Assembly: GCA_027475525.1 (NCBI GenBank)
Contig: JAMWFC010000032.1
Coordinates: 1,426,001-1,490,000, forward strand
DNA from: Macrolepiota albuminosa
Lineage: Eukaryota; Basidiomycota; Agaricomycetes; Agaricales; Agaricaceae
Reading direction: 5' to 3'
DNA: 64,000 nt
Shown: positions 45,512 through 57,207 of the stretch, piece by piece
How positions within the stretch are numbered: position 1 is the first letter of the stretch
How the letters are laid out: the number at the start of each line of letters is the position of its first letter
The notes under the pieces: generated by a model
The model's database searches: none
The model's input: the letters and a program-made list of their open reading frames with translations, nothing else
Told to the model about the DNA's origin: nothing
Translations under genes and position numbers: made by a program

Positions 45512-45993
45512 CCCTCCTTACACCGTTCTTGATGGCTACGTATACTCATACCTACTACCCCACGGGCTACCAGACCGACCCTTACGGACGTCCGGTCTCT
45601 AATCACTACCCCGCACAGACCCCTCGCCCCGCCTATCCACCCCTCCTGTACGAACCCCAATACCTCCACCGCCACTGGGCTCCTGACCCATCTCTCTACG
45701 ATCTGGGGCCCTCAGCCAGCTGGGCCCCTCCGCCCAACCTAGCCATGGCACGACCTGTGGAGGTCCCCTCGTACCGGAGCATCTCCAGGGGCCTACTGGA
45801 GACACCACCAGTCCCCAGTGGACCTCGCCCGGTACCCCCCAGCGAGGGCCCCTTTGCACCCACTCCCTACTACGGTTACCAGCGCCCTGCCCCCCAACCC
45901 CGGGGTCCTCTCCACTACGACTATCCCCTCCGACACTACCCAACCGCCACCCCACCCACTCAGACTCCACCCTCACCGATGGGATGACGACGT

Positions 45994-46984
45994 TGATACG
46001 ACGCTGTACCAGCAGTCAGGGACATACCATGCACCAGAAGTCAAAATAAACATTTAATTATGGGCTGAAAACTGTAAGCCTCCTGGTAGCAGTCTCAACA
46101 AAAATGTATCTCCGAAAACATCCCAACAAATACACAGAAAAGTACAGAACAACAGGCAGGGACCAGTTCAAACTATCTGCTTGTATCTCCGAAAACATCC
46201 CAACAAATACACAGAAAAGTACAGAACAACAGGCAGGGACCAGTTCAAACTATCTGCTCAACAATAGTCTAACCACTGTAATGGGAGGGGAAGCATGGAA
46301 GCTGGCAGAGTGGATGGAATAGGATGAAATTGGGAAATTATTATTGTTATTCAATATTATAATTTCTCAATTTCATCATCAAATCAGTCAATGTTTGATT
46401 TGACATAACCGGAAAGAGGAAAGAAAAGAAGTAGGCGATGCAGGGAGGTGCTAAAAGAGGAAAGAAGGATCTATGAATGGGATCGTGCTAAATGGAGCTC
46501 AAGCAAATGGGGAAGTGGCAATCCAAAACATCCGGAAGAATGGCGGAACAAGAAGTTGAATGGTGGAACGGGTGGCACTGAAACAGGCCTCCCAAAAGGG
46601 AAATTGGACTATCAAATACGTTCTGGAAGTTGGAGAGTTTCCGACAAAGAGTCATATGTAGATAGTGGTCTGTGCACCAGAAAAACAGTATAAATAGCCC
46701 AAGTTTAGTAGAGAATAGACAGGCAATTGATAGGCAAAGGCTCAGTGATTCCCAGGGAGTGAATCGCTTAGGCCAGAGTTTGTTAAGAAACCTCAACTTG
46801 TGGGAATATTATTATTCTCATTCAATATTATAATTCCTCAAAAACCTCAGCGTTTTGCAAAATTATTAAACACATTCAAGATAATAATTATCCCTTTCAT
46901 CATCAAAGTCAGTGTGAATTCAAGGTCATATTCTACACTAGCAAGCCCCAGAACTATCAAGTAATACTTCTACCAAGTACTACA
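45994..46984 (-). repeat. Solo LTR of family S in gag of Big C
   Basis: TGATAC...AGTACTACA, the reverse complement of 2995-3981. Flanks ACGT (45990-45993) and ATGT (46985-46988) look like a 4-bp duplication with one CpG transition. Removing it restores the gag frame (RRLKDYERQQDE). Contains one 77-bp join repeat. Confidence 0.75.
46105..46258. repeat. 77-bp tandem duplication (probable assembly join)
   Basis: Units 46105-46181 and 46182-46258, within the family-S LTR. The related LTR at 2995-3981 has one unit here. Confidence 0.9.
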
Positions 46985-49675
46985 ATGTCTCAAGGACTAC
47001 GAACGGCAACAGGATGAAGTGCTCCGCTCGCTCAGGATCTCGCCGGAGGACTTCGCTCAACAGGCAAGGGCGCTACTCACAGAACTTGGACACGACGACT
47101 TTGCAGGCACTCTGGAGAAATGGGCCCACTGCTTGGTTGAATTTGGGGATCACCTCATGCGAGGAGAACTCCCGGAGCAGACTATGGTAAAGTATAGGCG
47201 CAACACAATCCTCCGCAAAGAGTTGCAACAACTGCTCGATGAAGTCCACGTGTCCCCCTCCCCCCGACCCCTCAACAACCCCACAGACCCGGGCCGCTCG
47301 ATTCACATCCGGCAGGAACCACCGGAACCGGCCCCGGCAGCCCCCGTGGTCCCCACTCCAGAGCAATGACAACAGGAAGAGCGACAAAACACCTCGGCCA
47401 TACTACGGTCCCTTAATCCAATGGGAGGGCTATTCGATCAGTCCGCAGCCCGCACGGTAGGCTTGTCAACTTGCCATAGGGCTAACTCCGTTCCTAGCAC
47501 CTTCGAGACCTGGGGACAGCCCCAGAAACCTCTGGAACCCCTCCTGCGAATGGACAATGCCTGACCCCCAGCCCCGGTGAACCCTGGCAGACCCCGTGCG
47601 GACACCCCTAGCACGGATGACACACTGTGCTACATCGACGAGCTCACGCATGGCAACAACAAACCACGTCCCGCGCCCGTGCCTGTCCTGGTACCGCCCC
47701 CTATGCCAGCCCTGGCCCCTCCAGAACCCAACTTCCGCCGTGACCCCCTGCCCCACTTTGATCTGCAGAACCCCCCATGGCCTCCGATGCAAGCGCAACC
47801 TTCCCGGGTTGAATGTCCACTGCGCAACCTGGCACCCGACCCGGCACCTGGCCCCCCTCAGATCGACCCGACACCACCGAACCCTCCCCGACCACCTCCA
47901 CCACCCCTGGCCAAGCCTTGAGGACAACCCCCAGGCCCCCCACCTCCGCCACCCCCTGCGTGGAGACCCGGGCCTCCCTCCGGCAGGAACGAATCCCCCT
48001 GGGACAATGGACCCCCTGGGCGCAGACCCTCAGGTGAGCCACTCGGAGGAGGCCCTCCAGGCAGGTGGGGTCCTGCCCTCAGTGCCTTTCCTCCACAAGG
48101 AGGGGGGGGTAACCATTACTACTACTACTACAATGCTGGCCCCGCTCCCCACAATGCTACTGGACCAGATGACGCTCGCGACGCCCTCGCCCGCAAAGGA
48201 CGTCTGGACATTCAAAAGCCTGACACATTCACAGGCCGGGACCTCCGAAAATGGCGTACATTCCTCACTCAGTGTCTTAATACGTTTCAGGTGAAACCGC
48301 TCACGTTTCAGGTTGACAGCTCCTGGGTGGCCTTTGCCGCCTCGTACCTCCAGGGGATCGTCTTTGACCATTACACGGCCCTCATCCAGTTCGATCCCAA
48401 CAACCCAGCACTCTCCTGCTGGCAAGTCTTCGTCGACGAGTTCTCCGGGAAATTCAGGATCTACAACACCATGGCCGAAGCTAAGGACAACCTCTTCAAC
48501 CTCTGGATGTGCTCTGAAGAACGTTTCACTACCTTCATCGTACATTTTGAGAAGGAAGCTTACAAGACAGGTTGGAACTACAGCGCCCTCCGGTACGCCC
48601 TGCCGCAACGTATCAAGGACGTCCTCCGACTCACCCCAAAACAACCCTCCTACGACAGATACAAGGCCCTCGTCATGCAGATCGACCAACGCTACTGGGA
48701 AGACCGCAGTGAGTACTCGAACTCCCGACCTCCATGGCCCTCCGGCAAAACCCCCAACCCCCAAATCCAAAACCCCGGTCCCCCTGCGTTCCCTGGCAGC
48801 CAACCCCCAGTGAGTTGCGGCCCGCCCAATACTAACCCCGGCAGTGGCGCCCGCCCCCAGGCCCAACTCAACGCCTCTGTGGCCGCCAACGACCCAGGCA
48901 ACACGCCAAACCCCGAGGAACCCCCGGAAGACTCTGAAGATCCCGACTTCACCGACAAACGGGATGAAGAAGCCCTCCAGGCCAACCGGCTCTTGAAAAA
49001 GAGGCAACCCTGGGTTGAGGTCCCAAGGGATGTGCAGGAACAATGGAGAAGGGAGGGTGTCTGCATACTCTGTGGTGAGAAAGACCATTTCATCTCTGAG
49101 TGCCCCCAACGACAGGTCATGGGACGTGCCACCTGGACCTTCAAAGGGGAGGACGCCACCTACGAGTATTCGGAAAACAACCTGGCGATTTAGACCCAGA
49201 AGACGCCCTAAATCGCGGAATTGACCCCGACGTCTTCTCCGCTCCGGTTGTCAGGTTCCGCTGAGTCAGGGGCTTTCCGGAAAAGTAATCGCCCTTACAA
49301 TGCGGACTTGACCTACGGATACTCAGGTGTCTGGAACTCCGGGGCTAGGACACCGGGGTTCAAGACGTGGACAGGGGCAATCCCGGGAGAGGGAACTTGG
49401 TCCGGGGGTTTTGGATTGTGAGTAGCTGGGGGATTCGGGTAGAGGTCGAGTCGTGAACCAGGGGTTCTAAGACGAGACCAAGTTAGTAAATTAAAGTTGT
49501 GAAGTGCGTACCAATCTTTAGAGCATGCGAGTATTCAAGCGTGCCAGTCAAAGCGTGCCAGTCAATGTGTACCAGTCAAACAGAGGGCACGCAACAATCC
49601 AAGTAATGCAAATGTAATATCAAGACTAGCGAATACAACGGGGAGCTATGCTATAAGTACTACGGTGATGAGCCT

Positions 49676-50649
49676 GCATCGTGGCTGGCTACAGATAGCA
49701 CCAATACCTGCACCTCACATTGGCCCACTAGTACCACCAGAAGCGCCACGCTCTAGCGCTTCCAGCGCTATTTTTCTCATATTTTTACACTAATAACTCG
49801 CAGCTACAGACTCCAATTACTCTCAGACCACTTTTTATGGCACCACTTATTCTTCGCACCACTATTGACACCTCGCTGCACCTTGCCACTTGCACTTCAA
49901 GGCTATACATTTACACAGACACTTGGCATCAGTCAATCTGGCATAATGCTCTTAGCCAGTGGCAGCGCTTACAAGGGGAAATGATGAAGTATTTCCATGA
50001 CAGCATCATTATGGACCTTTTTACTATACAATTCAATTCACCGCATTTACTTACATTTTTATCAGTTCACCACCCTCTAGCGGCGCTTAACCTCTTAGCA
50101 TCGGCTAACTTTCTTTACTATAAATACCTACTTTTTGTTAGTAGCACAGGAATCAATTTGGCAGTAGGGATCGTATCCCAACATTTTGGTCTCCATACAC
50201 AACAGACTACCTCTTGTTGACCGTGTCAAGCAAGGGGACTCTGCTCTAGTTTTCTATATCTCTCTCTCTCTAGCGCCTTGCAACTACGGCTTGGCTTTCG
50301 TGCTTAGATCCGCTAAGCAATCTCATCCTTTTATTATCACGTTCTAGGTGCTAACACTTAGCACCTCTTAGCAACCCTTTTCCGCACCTCTTAGCGCCTT
50401 TCTTAGCAACTGTCCCACGCTCTTAGCGCTCCCCCTTAGCAACTTTTAGCGTCCTGTAGCCACGTTTTGGAGCCATACGCAAGTGCCTCCAATCACCCAC
50501 TTTTCTTGCCACCAACCTCTTGCCTACTGTGTGTTCTCTGGGACCTGTCCAGGACTCTCTCACACACTTAGCATGCTCAAAGCTATATCGGCTAAGTAGC
50601 TGCACTAGTGATAGTCCACGCAGCATCCAGCTCAATTTGGGCGTCATCA
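49676..50649 (+). repeat. Left LTR of D (type 1)
   Basis: 974 bp, starts TGATGAGCC and ends GGGCGTCATCA. TATA-like ACTATAAATACC near 50130 and motif GGGACCTGTCCAGGACTC near 50540. Related to 28835-29272 and about 43640-44357. Confidence 0.65.
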
Positions 50650-50657
50650 TATTTTTT

Positions 50658-50676
50658 TGGAGCCCACCGCGAGGGG
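50658..50676 (+). promoter_or_regulatory. tRNA-type primer-binding site of D
   Basis: TGGAGCCCACCGCGAGGGG starts 9 nt after the LTR. TGG pairs with a tRNA CCA end and GAGGGGTTC looks like the complement of a T-arm. The tRNA was not identified. Confidence 0.45.
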
Positions 50677-50733
50677 TTCTATTAAGGCAGAATTCCGCCG
50701 GAAACTCGAGCCCAGCGACAGCACCGCCTCCTA

Positions 50734-51790
50734 TTGGAGAGCGTGTTTGAACAAACATTGACTGAGTCACCACACTTACCAGGCGTGCTACCGAGGCAGA
50801 CTTTAGATCAGGAACTTGAAGCCGCTCCAGATAGCTTGGCTGAAAGCTTCTTCCCGTTTTCCCGACCATTCGAATACTTAGCAGGTGAAAACCATACACC
50901 GCTTACTCCTTTGGAAGAGCTGTCTAGGTCATTATCGCCAGAACCTAGCGACTCAGAACTACCCGAGCCAGTACTGACTACGACCACGCCAAGTGAAACT
51001 ACCACTAACACCACTATTCCTACCATGACGTCGATGCCAGCTAATATGGAGCAGGCAAACACACCATGCATGCTGCCAAGAAACCACTTCTCGTCACCAA
51101 AATGGGACGAGACGAAGCCTCGCAAGCTAACACAGTATTTCCGAGAATTGGAATATTTATTATGTGACTGCCAAGTCACCGACAACACGCAAATGAAAGA
51201 ATACGCCGCCAAATATGTTTCATACGATACCGCGGAATCTTGGACAGGACTGGACGAGTTTCAAGGATTAACACAAGATGTGGTGCCAAGACCGTTTACC
51301 TACGAGGAATGGAAAAAGGTGATCATTAAATTGTACCCTGGCACTGAAGAGTCCACGCGCTATACAGTTCTTGAAATCCAGAAACTGGTACAGGATACCT
51401 TTGCAACGGGCATTTATACGTTAGGCACGCTATCTACTTATTACCGAGATTTCCAGCGAATTGCACGATGGCTAGTACAGAACAGCAAACTCTACAGGAA
51501 CGAGGAACGGCGCCTGTTCCAACAAGGGATTCTGACATTGTTATGGACTCGAATAGCACGTCGCTTAGAAATTCTTAAGTCCGACCACCATCCCAAGGAA
51601 CCCTACGATATAGAAGACGTCTTTGAAGCAGGTAAATGGATACTGGCATCCCCTTCCAGCAACCTTCTAGTACTGATAAGGGAGGAAAGGCGCCGCCCAT
51701 TGTGGCGCCAGCACCTAGCGCAACTAACAACTAGGGAGGCTTTGTCAAGAAGGAGGATCTAGAAAACGCAGTCAACACGGCCGTCGCAAA
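50734..51790 (+). pseudogene. Gag of element D (capsid part)
   Basis: Acidic, Pro/Ser/Thr-rich N-terminus, then a helical capsid-like region: PRKLTQYFRELEYLL, SWTGLDEFQG, FTYEEWKKVIIKLYPG, YYRDFQRIARWL. Near 51680 the coding frame shifts (KGGKAPPIVAPAPSATNN continues in another frame), and a TAG in that frame lies just before GGFVKKEDLENAVNTAV, which leads into the zinc knuckle. So one frameshift and one stop separate gag from the protease frame. Start codon uncertain; upstream frame is open a little before 50734. Confidence 0.75.
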
Positions 51791-51794
51791 CGTT

Positions 51795-53315
51795 ATGAGC
51801 AAATTGGAAACGTTAATCTCAACTAGCCTTAATGCGCCACGAGGTAATATGCAACCTGGGCTTTGTCACTTCTGTGGCAAGGCAGAACATACGATGACTC
51901 GAGGGCGCTGCGCTATCCTCAAACAGTATCTACGCCAAGGAAGAGCACGTCGGGGTGCCGACGGTAAAATAATCCTACCCTCGGGCACTAACATCCCTCT
52001 ATATTCTGAGCACTGGACTTTCCAGGGACGAATTGATGAATGGCACCGACAAAACCCTGGGAACTTAGTGATGGGCAACCTCAATAGTATGGCCACGACG
52101 GAGGCAGAGGCAACTCCACAACAGGTGCTAATCCATGAAGTACTCCAGCTTAACGCTGTTAGCGAGCGACCAACGTTGTCACAAGAGGAGAGGATTGAGA
52201 CATTGGAAAGGGAGCTAAAGTTGCTAAAGAATCAGGTTTTTGACGGTGTCGAGATTAAAAAGAGCAAGCAACCGTTGAAAGACTATAGACCTTCAGGCGC
52301 TATGTCAGATCCAGCACTAGCAAAGCCCTCGAATTCCAGCATCAACGACGACACACCTGATACGGCCAAAGCATCAGCTAGCACAGAACCGCCGCTGCAC
52401 CCTAATTCAGGGCTTTCTGGTAACTACTCTCCGCCGGTCAATCAAAACTTTGGGGCGCCAGACAAGCCAGCAGGAGGCTACCGACCAACGGCACCTATCT
52501 ACGACATAGAAAAATCGAAGCAAGTATTTGATCGCATCATGAAAAGTCAGGTTACAATGTCGGTAGAGGAGCTATGCAGTGTGGCACCAGACGTCAGGAA
52601 CCAGATGTGTACCGTGGTTACCCCTCGACAAAATGTAGCTAACAACGTAACGGCGGTGGACGAATGCGACAACGCGCTACCTGGATTTGCGTACATAACG
52701 GAGACGGTAGCGCTGGAAATCAAAGGAGAAGCCGAGCCACCCAAAAAAGCTATGTTGATTGACCCAGTCAAAACCTACCTTAAGTCACTAAGATCTAGCA
52801 ACGATCCTGCTGTCCTCACTGTGGCCCAAGACTCTCACACAATTTGCTCGATTATGTTGACAGTTGATGGAAAAAGCGAGATAGAGTCCATCGTGGACAG
52901 CGGATCACAGATTATTTCAATGGCTGCCGACGTCGCTAACAAGCTTGGAATCATTTACGACCTGACCATCATTCTTAATATGCAAAGCGCTAACAGCACT
53001 ATTGATCGATCCTTGGGAATGGCCCGTAATGTGCCATGTGCTGTTGGCAATCTTACATTTTACCTTCAAATCCACATTCTTAGATCGCCTGCGTACGACT
53101 TATTATTAGGAAGGCCCTTCGATGTCTTAGCACGATTGGTAGTCAAGATGACATCTGAAGACAAAACAACACCAACTATTAGCGACCCTAATTCAGGCAT
53201 CAGGAGAACGGTACCGACGTTTCCCTGGAGGAAATTTCAGAAGCCAGGATCGAAAAAGCGACCTTACATTAGCAACGACCATTGCGAGTGTTTTCCGGCG
53301 CCATCGAGGAGATGA
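51795..53315 (+). CDS. Element D zinc knuckle and aspartic protease
   Basis: 506 codons. Near the N-terminus is a zinc knuckle with long spacing (CHFCGKAEHTMTRGRC, residues about 24-39), then a coiled-coil-like stretch (ERIETLERELKLLKNQVF), a disordered linker, and a retropepsin-like protease with SIVDSGSQIISMAADVANKL and the second block YDLLLGRPFDVLA near the C-terminus. It is in a different frame from pol, which overlaps by 34 bp at 53282-53315. The offset (one base back) would fit -1 frameshifting, but an indel cannot be excluded. Continues the gag frame after the break near 51680-51750. Confidence 0.75.
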   Translation: MSKLETLISTSLNAPRGNMQPGLCHFCGKAEHTMTRGRCAILKQYLRQGRARRGADGKIILPSGTNIPLYSEHWTFQGRIDEWHRQNPGNLVMGNLNSMATTEAEATPQQVLIHEVLQLNAVSERPTLSQEERIETLERELKLLKNQVFDGVEIKKSKQPLKDYRPSGAMSDPALAKPSNSSINDDTPDTAKASASTEPPLHPNSGLSGNYSPPVNQNFGAPDKPAGGYRPTAPIYDIEKSKQVFDRIMKSQVTMSVEELCSVAPDVRNQMCTVVTPRQNVANNVTAVDECDNALPGFAYITETVALEIKGEAEPPKKAMLIDPVKTYLKSLRSSNDPAVLTVAQDSHTICSIMLTVDGKSEIESIVDSGSQIISMAADVANKLGIIYDLTIILNMQSANSTIDRSLGMARNVPCAVGNLTFYLQIHILRSPAYDLLLGRPFDVLARLVVKMTSEDKTTPTISDPNSGIRRTVPTFPWRKFQKPGSKKRPYISNDHCECFPAPSRR

Positions 53316-56300
53316 GTGATGAGGATCATGGAGATGAAGCGCTTATCTTAGACTATAACCATCGGACTGGGCAAGTAAACTTTATATCACATACCCCTTT
53401 AGCCCATGAAATCTTGAATTCTTCTTCGTCGCTTACTAGCAAAGCGTTATCCTACTTATACCTCACTGTGTCAGATATTACTGAAAACCTTTCAACAGAC
53501 ACTTATTTTGTTTCTACTCCTGACTCTAAAGAACCTTTGATATCAGGTTTTGCTAGAAACCATGATTCTATTTATAATATGTTTGCTAACAATAGTACCC
53601 TTAAGCACAAGGGAGTTCAGGTCAAGAAGAAATATAAACCCGTAGTGCTTAAAACAAAACCGGTAGCGAGCGCCGTACCCGAGGAATTTCGCATCGAAAG
53701 AAAAATAATAGGCAACCCTTTGGCTACCCTGCCAAGACTTGACCCAAATCCACCACTCTTCGAACCAACAGGACGATTTACAAGGGAACAAAAGGCGCTA
53801 TTTCTTAGCGCCCACAATACCGGCTTTCTCTCGATGGAGGAAATGGACGTATTAGTCGACATCATGCAAAAACAGAATGAGGCTTTTGCATGGGAGGACT
53901 CAGAGCACGGTAAACTTAGAACGGACTTCTTTCCCCCAGTAGTTATACCGACAATACCGCACGTACCCTGGACTGAGCATAACCGACCCATACCCCCAGG
54001 AATCAAAGCCGAGGTCTGCCAAATTATTCGCTCCAAGATAGCGGCAGGTGTATACGAGCCTTCTAATTCGGCCTACCGCTCGAAGCCGAGGTCTGCCAAA
54101 TTATTCGCTCCAAGATAGCGGCAGGTGTATACGAGCCTTCTAATTCGGCCTACCGCTCGAGATGGTTCTGCGTACTGAAGAAAAACGGGAAGCTACGTAT
54201 AGTTCACAGCCTAGAACCATTAAACAAAGTCACCATTCGTCATTCAGGGGTACCGCCATTTCCCGATCACGTCGCTGAATCTTTCGCAGGATGAATATGT
54301 GGCGCTACTCTGGATTTGTACATTGGCTATGACGAGCGCTTAATCCATCCGTCCTCTCGCGACTTGACGACATTTCAAACACCGTTTGGGGCGCTACGAC
54401 TAGTCACACTTCCTATGGGATGGACAAACTTGGTACCTATATTTCACGACGATATTACGTTTATTCTACAGCCCGAAATACCCCACCATGTGCTCAGCTT
54501 CATAGACAATGTAGGAGTTAAAGGCCCAAAGAATTGGCGATTGGTAGATGGCAAGCCTGAAGTTCACCCGGAAAATCCTAACATCCAGATGGTGCTATGG
54601 GACTTCTTTCAACTAGTTAACTGAGTACTTCAGCGCATGAAGTATTGTGGTGGGACGTTTTCAGGGCATAAGCTCGTTCTTTGTGCGCCGCAGTTTAAAA
54701 TTTTGGGGCACGTTTGCACACCAGAAGGCAGGATTCCAGAGGAGAGCCGATTAACGCTGCTGGAGAAATGGGGGGTCTGTCATAACCTCTCGGAAGTTCG
54801 CACGTTCTTGGGCACAGTAGGGGTGCTGCGCATGTTCATACACTATTTTTCACATCGCGCAAACGCCCTTAATCGCCTAACTCGTTCAGGGGTCCCCTTC
54901 AAATTTGGACCCAATCAAATCAATGCCCAGAAGGACTTAGTAAAGGCGCTACAGGAAGCAAAACCATTGGTGCCCATCGACTATACTACCGCCGATCCTG
55001 TTATACTTGCCGTTGACACTTCATATATCGCCGTTGGCTTCTTTTTATGCCAGTATGAGGGCACGAACCGGAAAATCAGGCGCTATAACCGCTTCGGATT
55101 GATTACTCTTAACGACCAAGAATCGCGCTACAGTCAGCCCAAGCTAGAGTTATATGGCTTGTTTCGAGCATTTCAGACGCTGCGCATATACCTCATTGGG
55201 GTACAAAATCTGATTGTCGAGGTCGACACACGATACATCAAAGGAATGCTTCAGAACCCTGATATTCAACCTTCGGCCAGCATGAACTGCTGGGTAGTAG
55301 CGATATTAATGTTTCACTTTGAGTTAGTACATGTCAGAAGTGCATTCCACGGGCTGGACGGATTATCTAGGCGACCCAGACAACCAGAAGATGAAGCGCT
55401 AGACGATAGCAACAACGACGTATTTGATGACTGGATTGATCGATTGCATGGTTTCATGCATATCATTCAGTTGCCTATTCCGGTGCTTCGCGAAGACCAG
55501 CCAGTGTTAACTTGGCTTCACCCTATTGTTCCGTACCAGCCCCGACCATATCAGGCATCATCAACTTTTTACATGGCCAGTATCTATAACGTCGCTAAGC
55601 CATCTAACGATCTAAAGATAGTCGAGGAACCAAGACCCTTGCGAGAAGACAGTCAGAACCTGCCATATTCGGCGGTACCTCGAAGCGCCAAAGCTAAGTC
55701 AGAAGATCAGCGAGTTGACCAGGTTAGGAAGTGGCTACAGGATTTGCGACGACCATCAGACCTTACAGATATGGAATACGCCACCTTCATTCCATATGCG
55801 ACGACTTTCTTTATAGTGGAAGACCGACTTTGGCGACGAAATAGAGATGGCGCCCACAAGCTAGTAATTAAACCGGATAATCGAGTTAGGATTCTACGTG
55901 CTATGCATGATGACTTGGGACACCGAGGACTCTACGCGACGAGGGCAAACCTTTTGGAGCGCTTTTGGTGGCCCCAAGTTAGCGCCGATATTGCATGGTA
56001 TATTCGCACTTGTCATCTCTGTCAAATCCAGCAGACACGTCAGGTTCTGATTCCCCCAACAGTAGCGACTCCAGCGCCGTTATTCGGAAAAATATATATC
56101 GACACCATGCACATGCCCAAGTCAGGGCGCTACAAGTATATCATTCAAGGAAGGTGTTCCTTGGTACATTGGCCAGAGTTTTGTATGCTCCAGCGAGAAA
56201 ATACAGACGCTATAGCTAAGTGGCTCTTTGAGGACATTATCTGCCGATGGGGAGCCCTTCACGAAATTGTCACAGACAATGGAGCGCCAATAGTCAAGGT

Positions 56301-57069
56301 GCTCACTTATCTTGCCAAGAAATACAACATACAACACATCCAAGTTTCAGGATACAATAAACGCGCCAATGGAATCGTAGAAAGGCCTCACTTCGATGTT
56401 TGACAGGCACTATTCAAGGCGGTTGATGGTGACGAAAGTCGCTGGAGCGAGGCAACCTATTCGGTCTTCTGGTTGGAGCGTGTTACAGTACAAAAGAGGA
56501 TGGGCTGCTCTCCCTACTATGCGGCGACTGGCACCCACCCCTTGCTACCAGCAGACATTGTGGAGGCAACGTACTTACAACCCCCACCTAACTCGATCCT
56601 GTCCTCTACTGATCTTATCGCTAGGCGCGCCATTGACTTACAACGATGCATGGAGGATCTAGAGCGCCTACACGAGGTGGTATTTCAAGCTAGACGACAG
56701 GCCGCATTACGATTTGAAAGAGAGCATAGCGCTACTATCCGAGACTACAACTTTATAGCTGGTGCCTTAGTGCTAATGCGCAACTCAAAAATTGAAGTTA
56801 CCCACAACAAAAAGATGCGACCCCAATATCTAGGACCCCTCATAGTAGTTTCCCGCAATAGGGGAGGAGCCTACATACTCTGCGAGTTGGACGGCTTGGT
56901 TTTGCATCAACCGGTAGCGGTGTTTCGACTCATTCCCTACTTAGCGCATGAACACATTCCGCTACCTTTGCCGGCGCTAGACATTGACACGGCCAAACTG
57001 CGAGAGCTTGAAGAGACTGAGTTGGTGGATGATGACGAGATCACTCCTGATGACGAAGAGGAACAGTAA
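53282..57069 (+). pseudogene. Pol of element D: RT, RNase H, integrase (inactive)
   Basis: Order: linker, RT (RWFCVLKKNGKLRIVHSLEP, LPMGWTNLVPIFHDD), connection, RNase H (AVDTSYIAVGFFLC), integrase zinc domain (HDDLGHRGLYATRA ... CHLC), DDE core (IYIDTMHMP, IVTDNGAP, ERPHFD) and a C-terminal region ending in an acidic tail at 57069. The RT active-site motif expected as YIDD reads FIDN (54499-54510), so a catalytic Asp is lost. TGA at 54292-54294, 54622-54624 and 56401-56403 all fit former CGA. The 77-bp repeat at 54011-54164 causes an extra false frameshift. Confidence 0.82.
54011..54164. repeat. 77-bp tandem duplication in RT of D (probable join)
   Basis: Units 54011-54087 and 54088-54164. 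Because RT is repetitive, this is the most likely place for a misjoin between two D-lineage copies. Confidence 0.9.
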
Positions 57070-57207
57070 AAGACCACGAGAAACGAGGTGCCAGCGGTTA
57101 GTGCCCTGCTACGGACTTAAAGCATGCGCCAGTAACCGCAAAAGGGGGTGAATAAATAGACAATACTAATACAGGCAGCACTACTAAACTATCTTTGGCT
57201 ACAAAAT

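Larger units (their letters stand above)
45532..49193 (+). pseudogene. Gag of Big C (four TGA codons, one LTR insertion)
   Basis: Likely start ATG 45532 (MATYTHTYYPTGYQ). A long Pro/Tyr-rich N-terminus is followed by a helical segment (SPEDFAQQARALLTELG), a Pro-rich linker, and a capsid-like domain from DIQKPDTFTGRDLRKWRTFL through WVAFAASYLQG and FNLWMCSEERFTTFIVHFEK. It ends with a CCHC knuckle (CILCGEKDHFISEC, about 49063-49104). In-frame TGA at 45985-45987, 47367-47369, 47562-47564 and 47919-47921 all fit lost CGA codons. The family-S LTR at 45994-46984 interrupts it. Gag ends at TAG 49191-49193, and the protease frame overlaps in the -1 frame from about 49189 (DLDPEDALN), so a -1 frameshift is likely in the active element. 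Confidence 0.8.

Noticed and set aside
45599..45976. Gly/Trp-rich minus-strand frame
   Set aside because: Shadow of the Pro-rich gag N-terminus of Big C.
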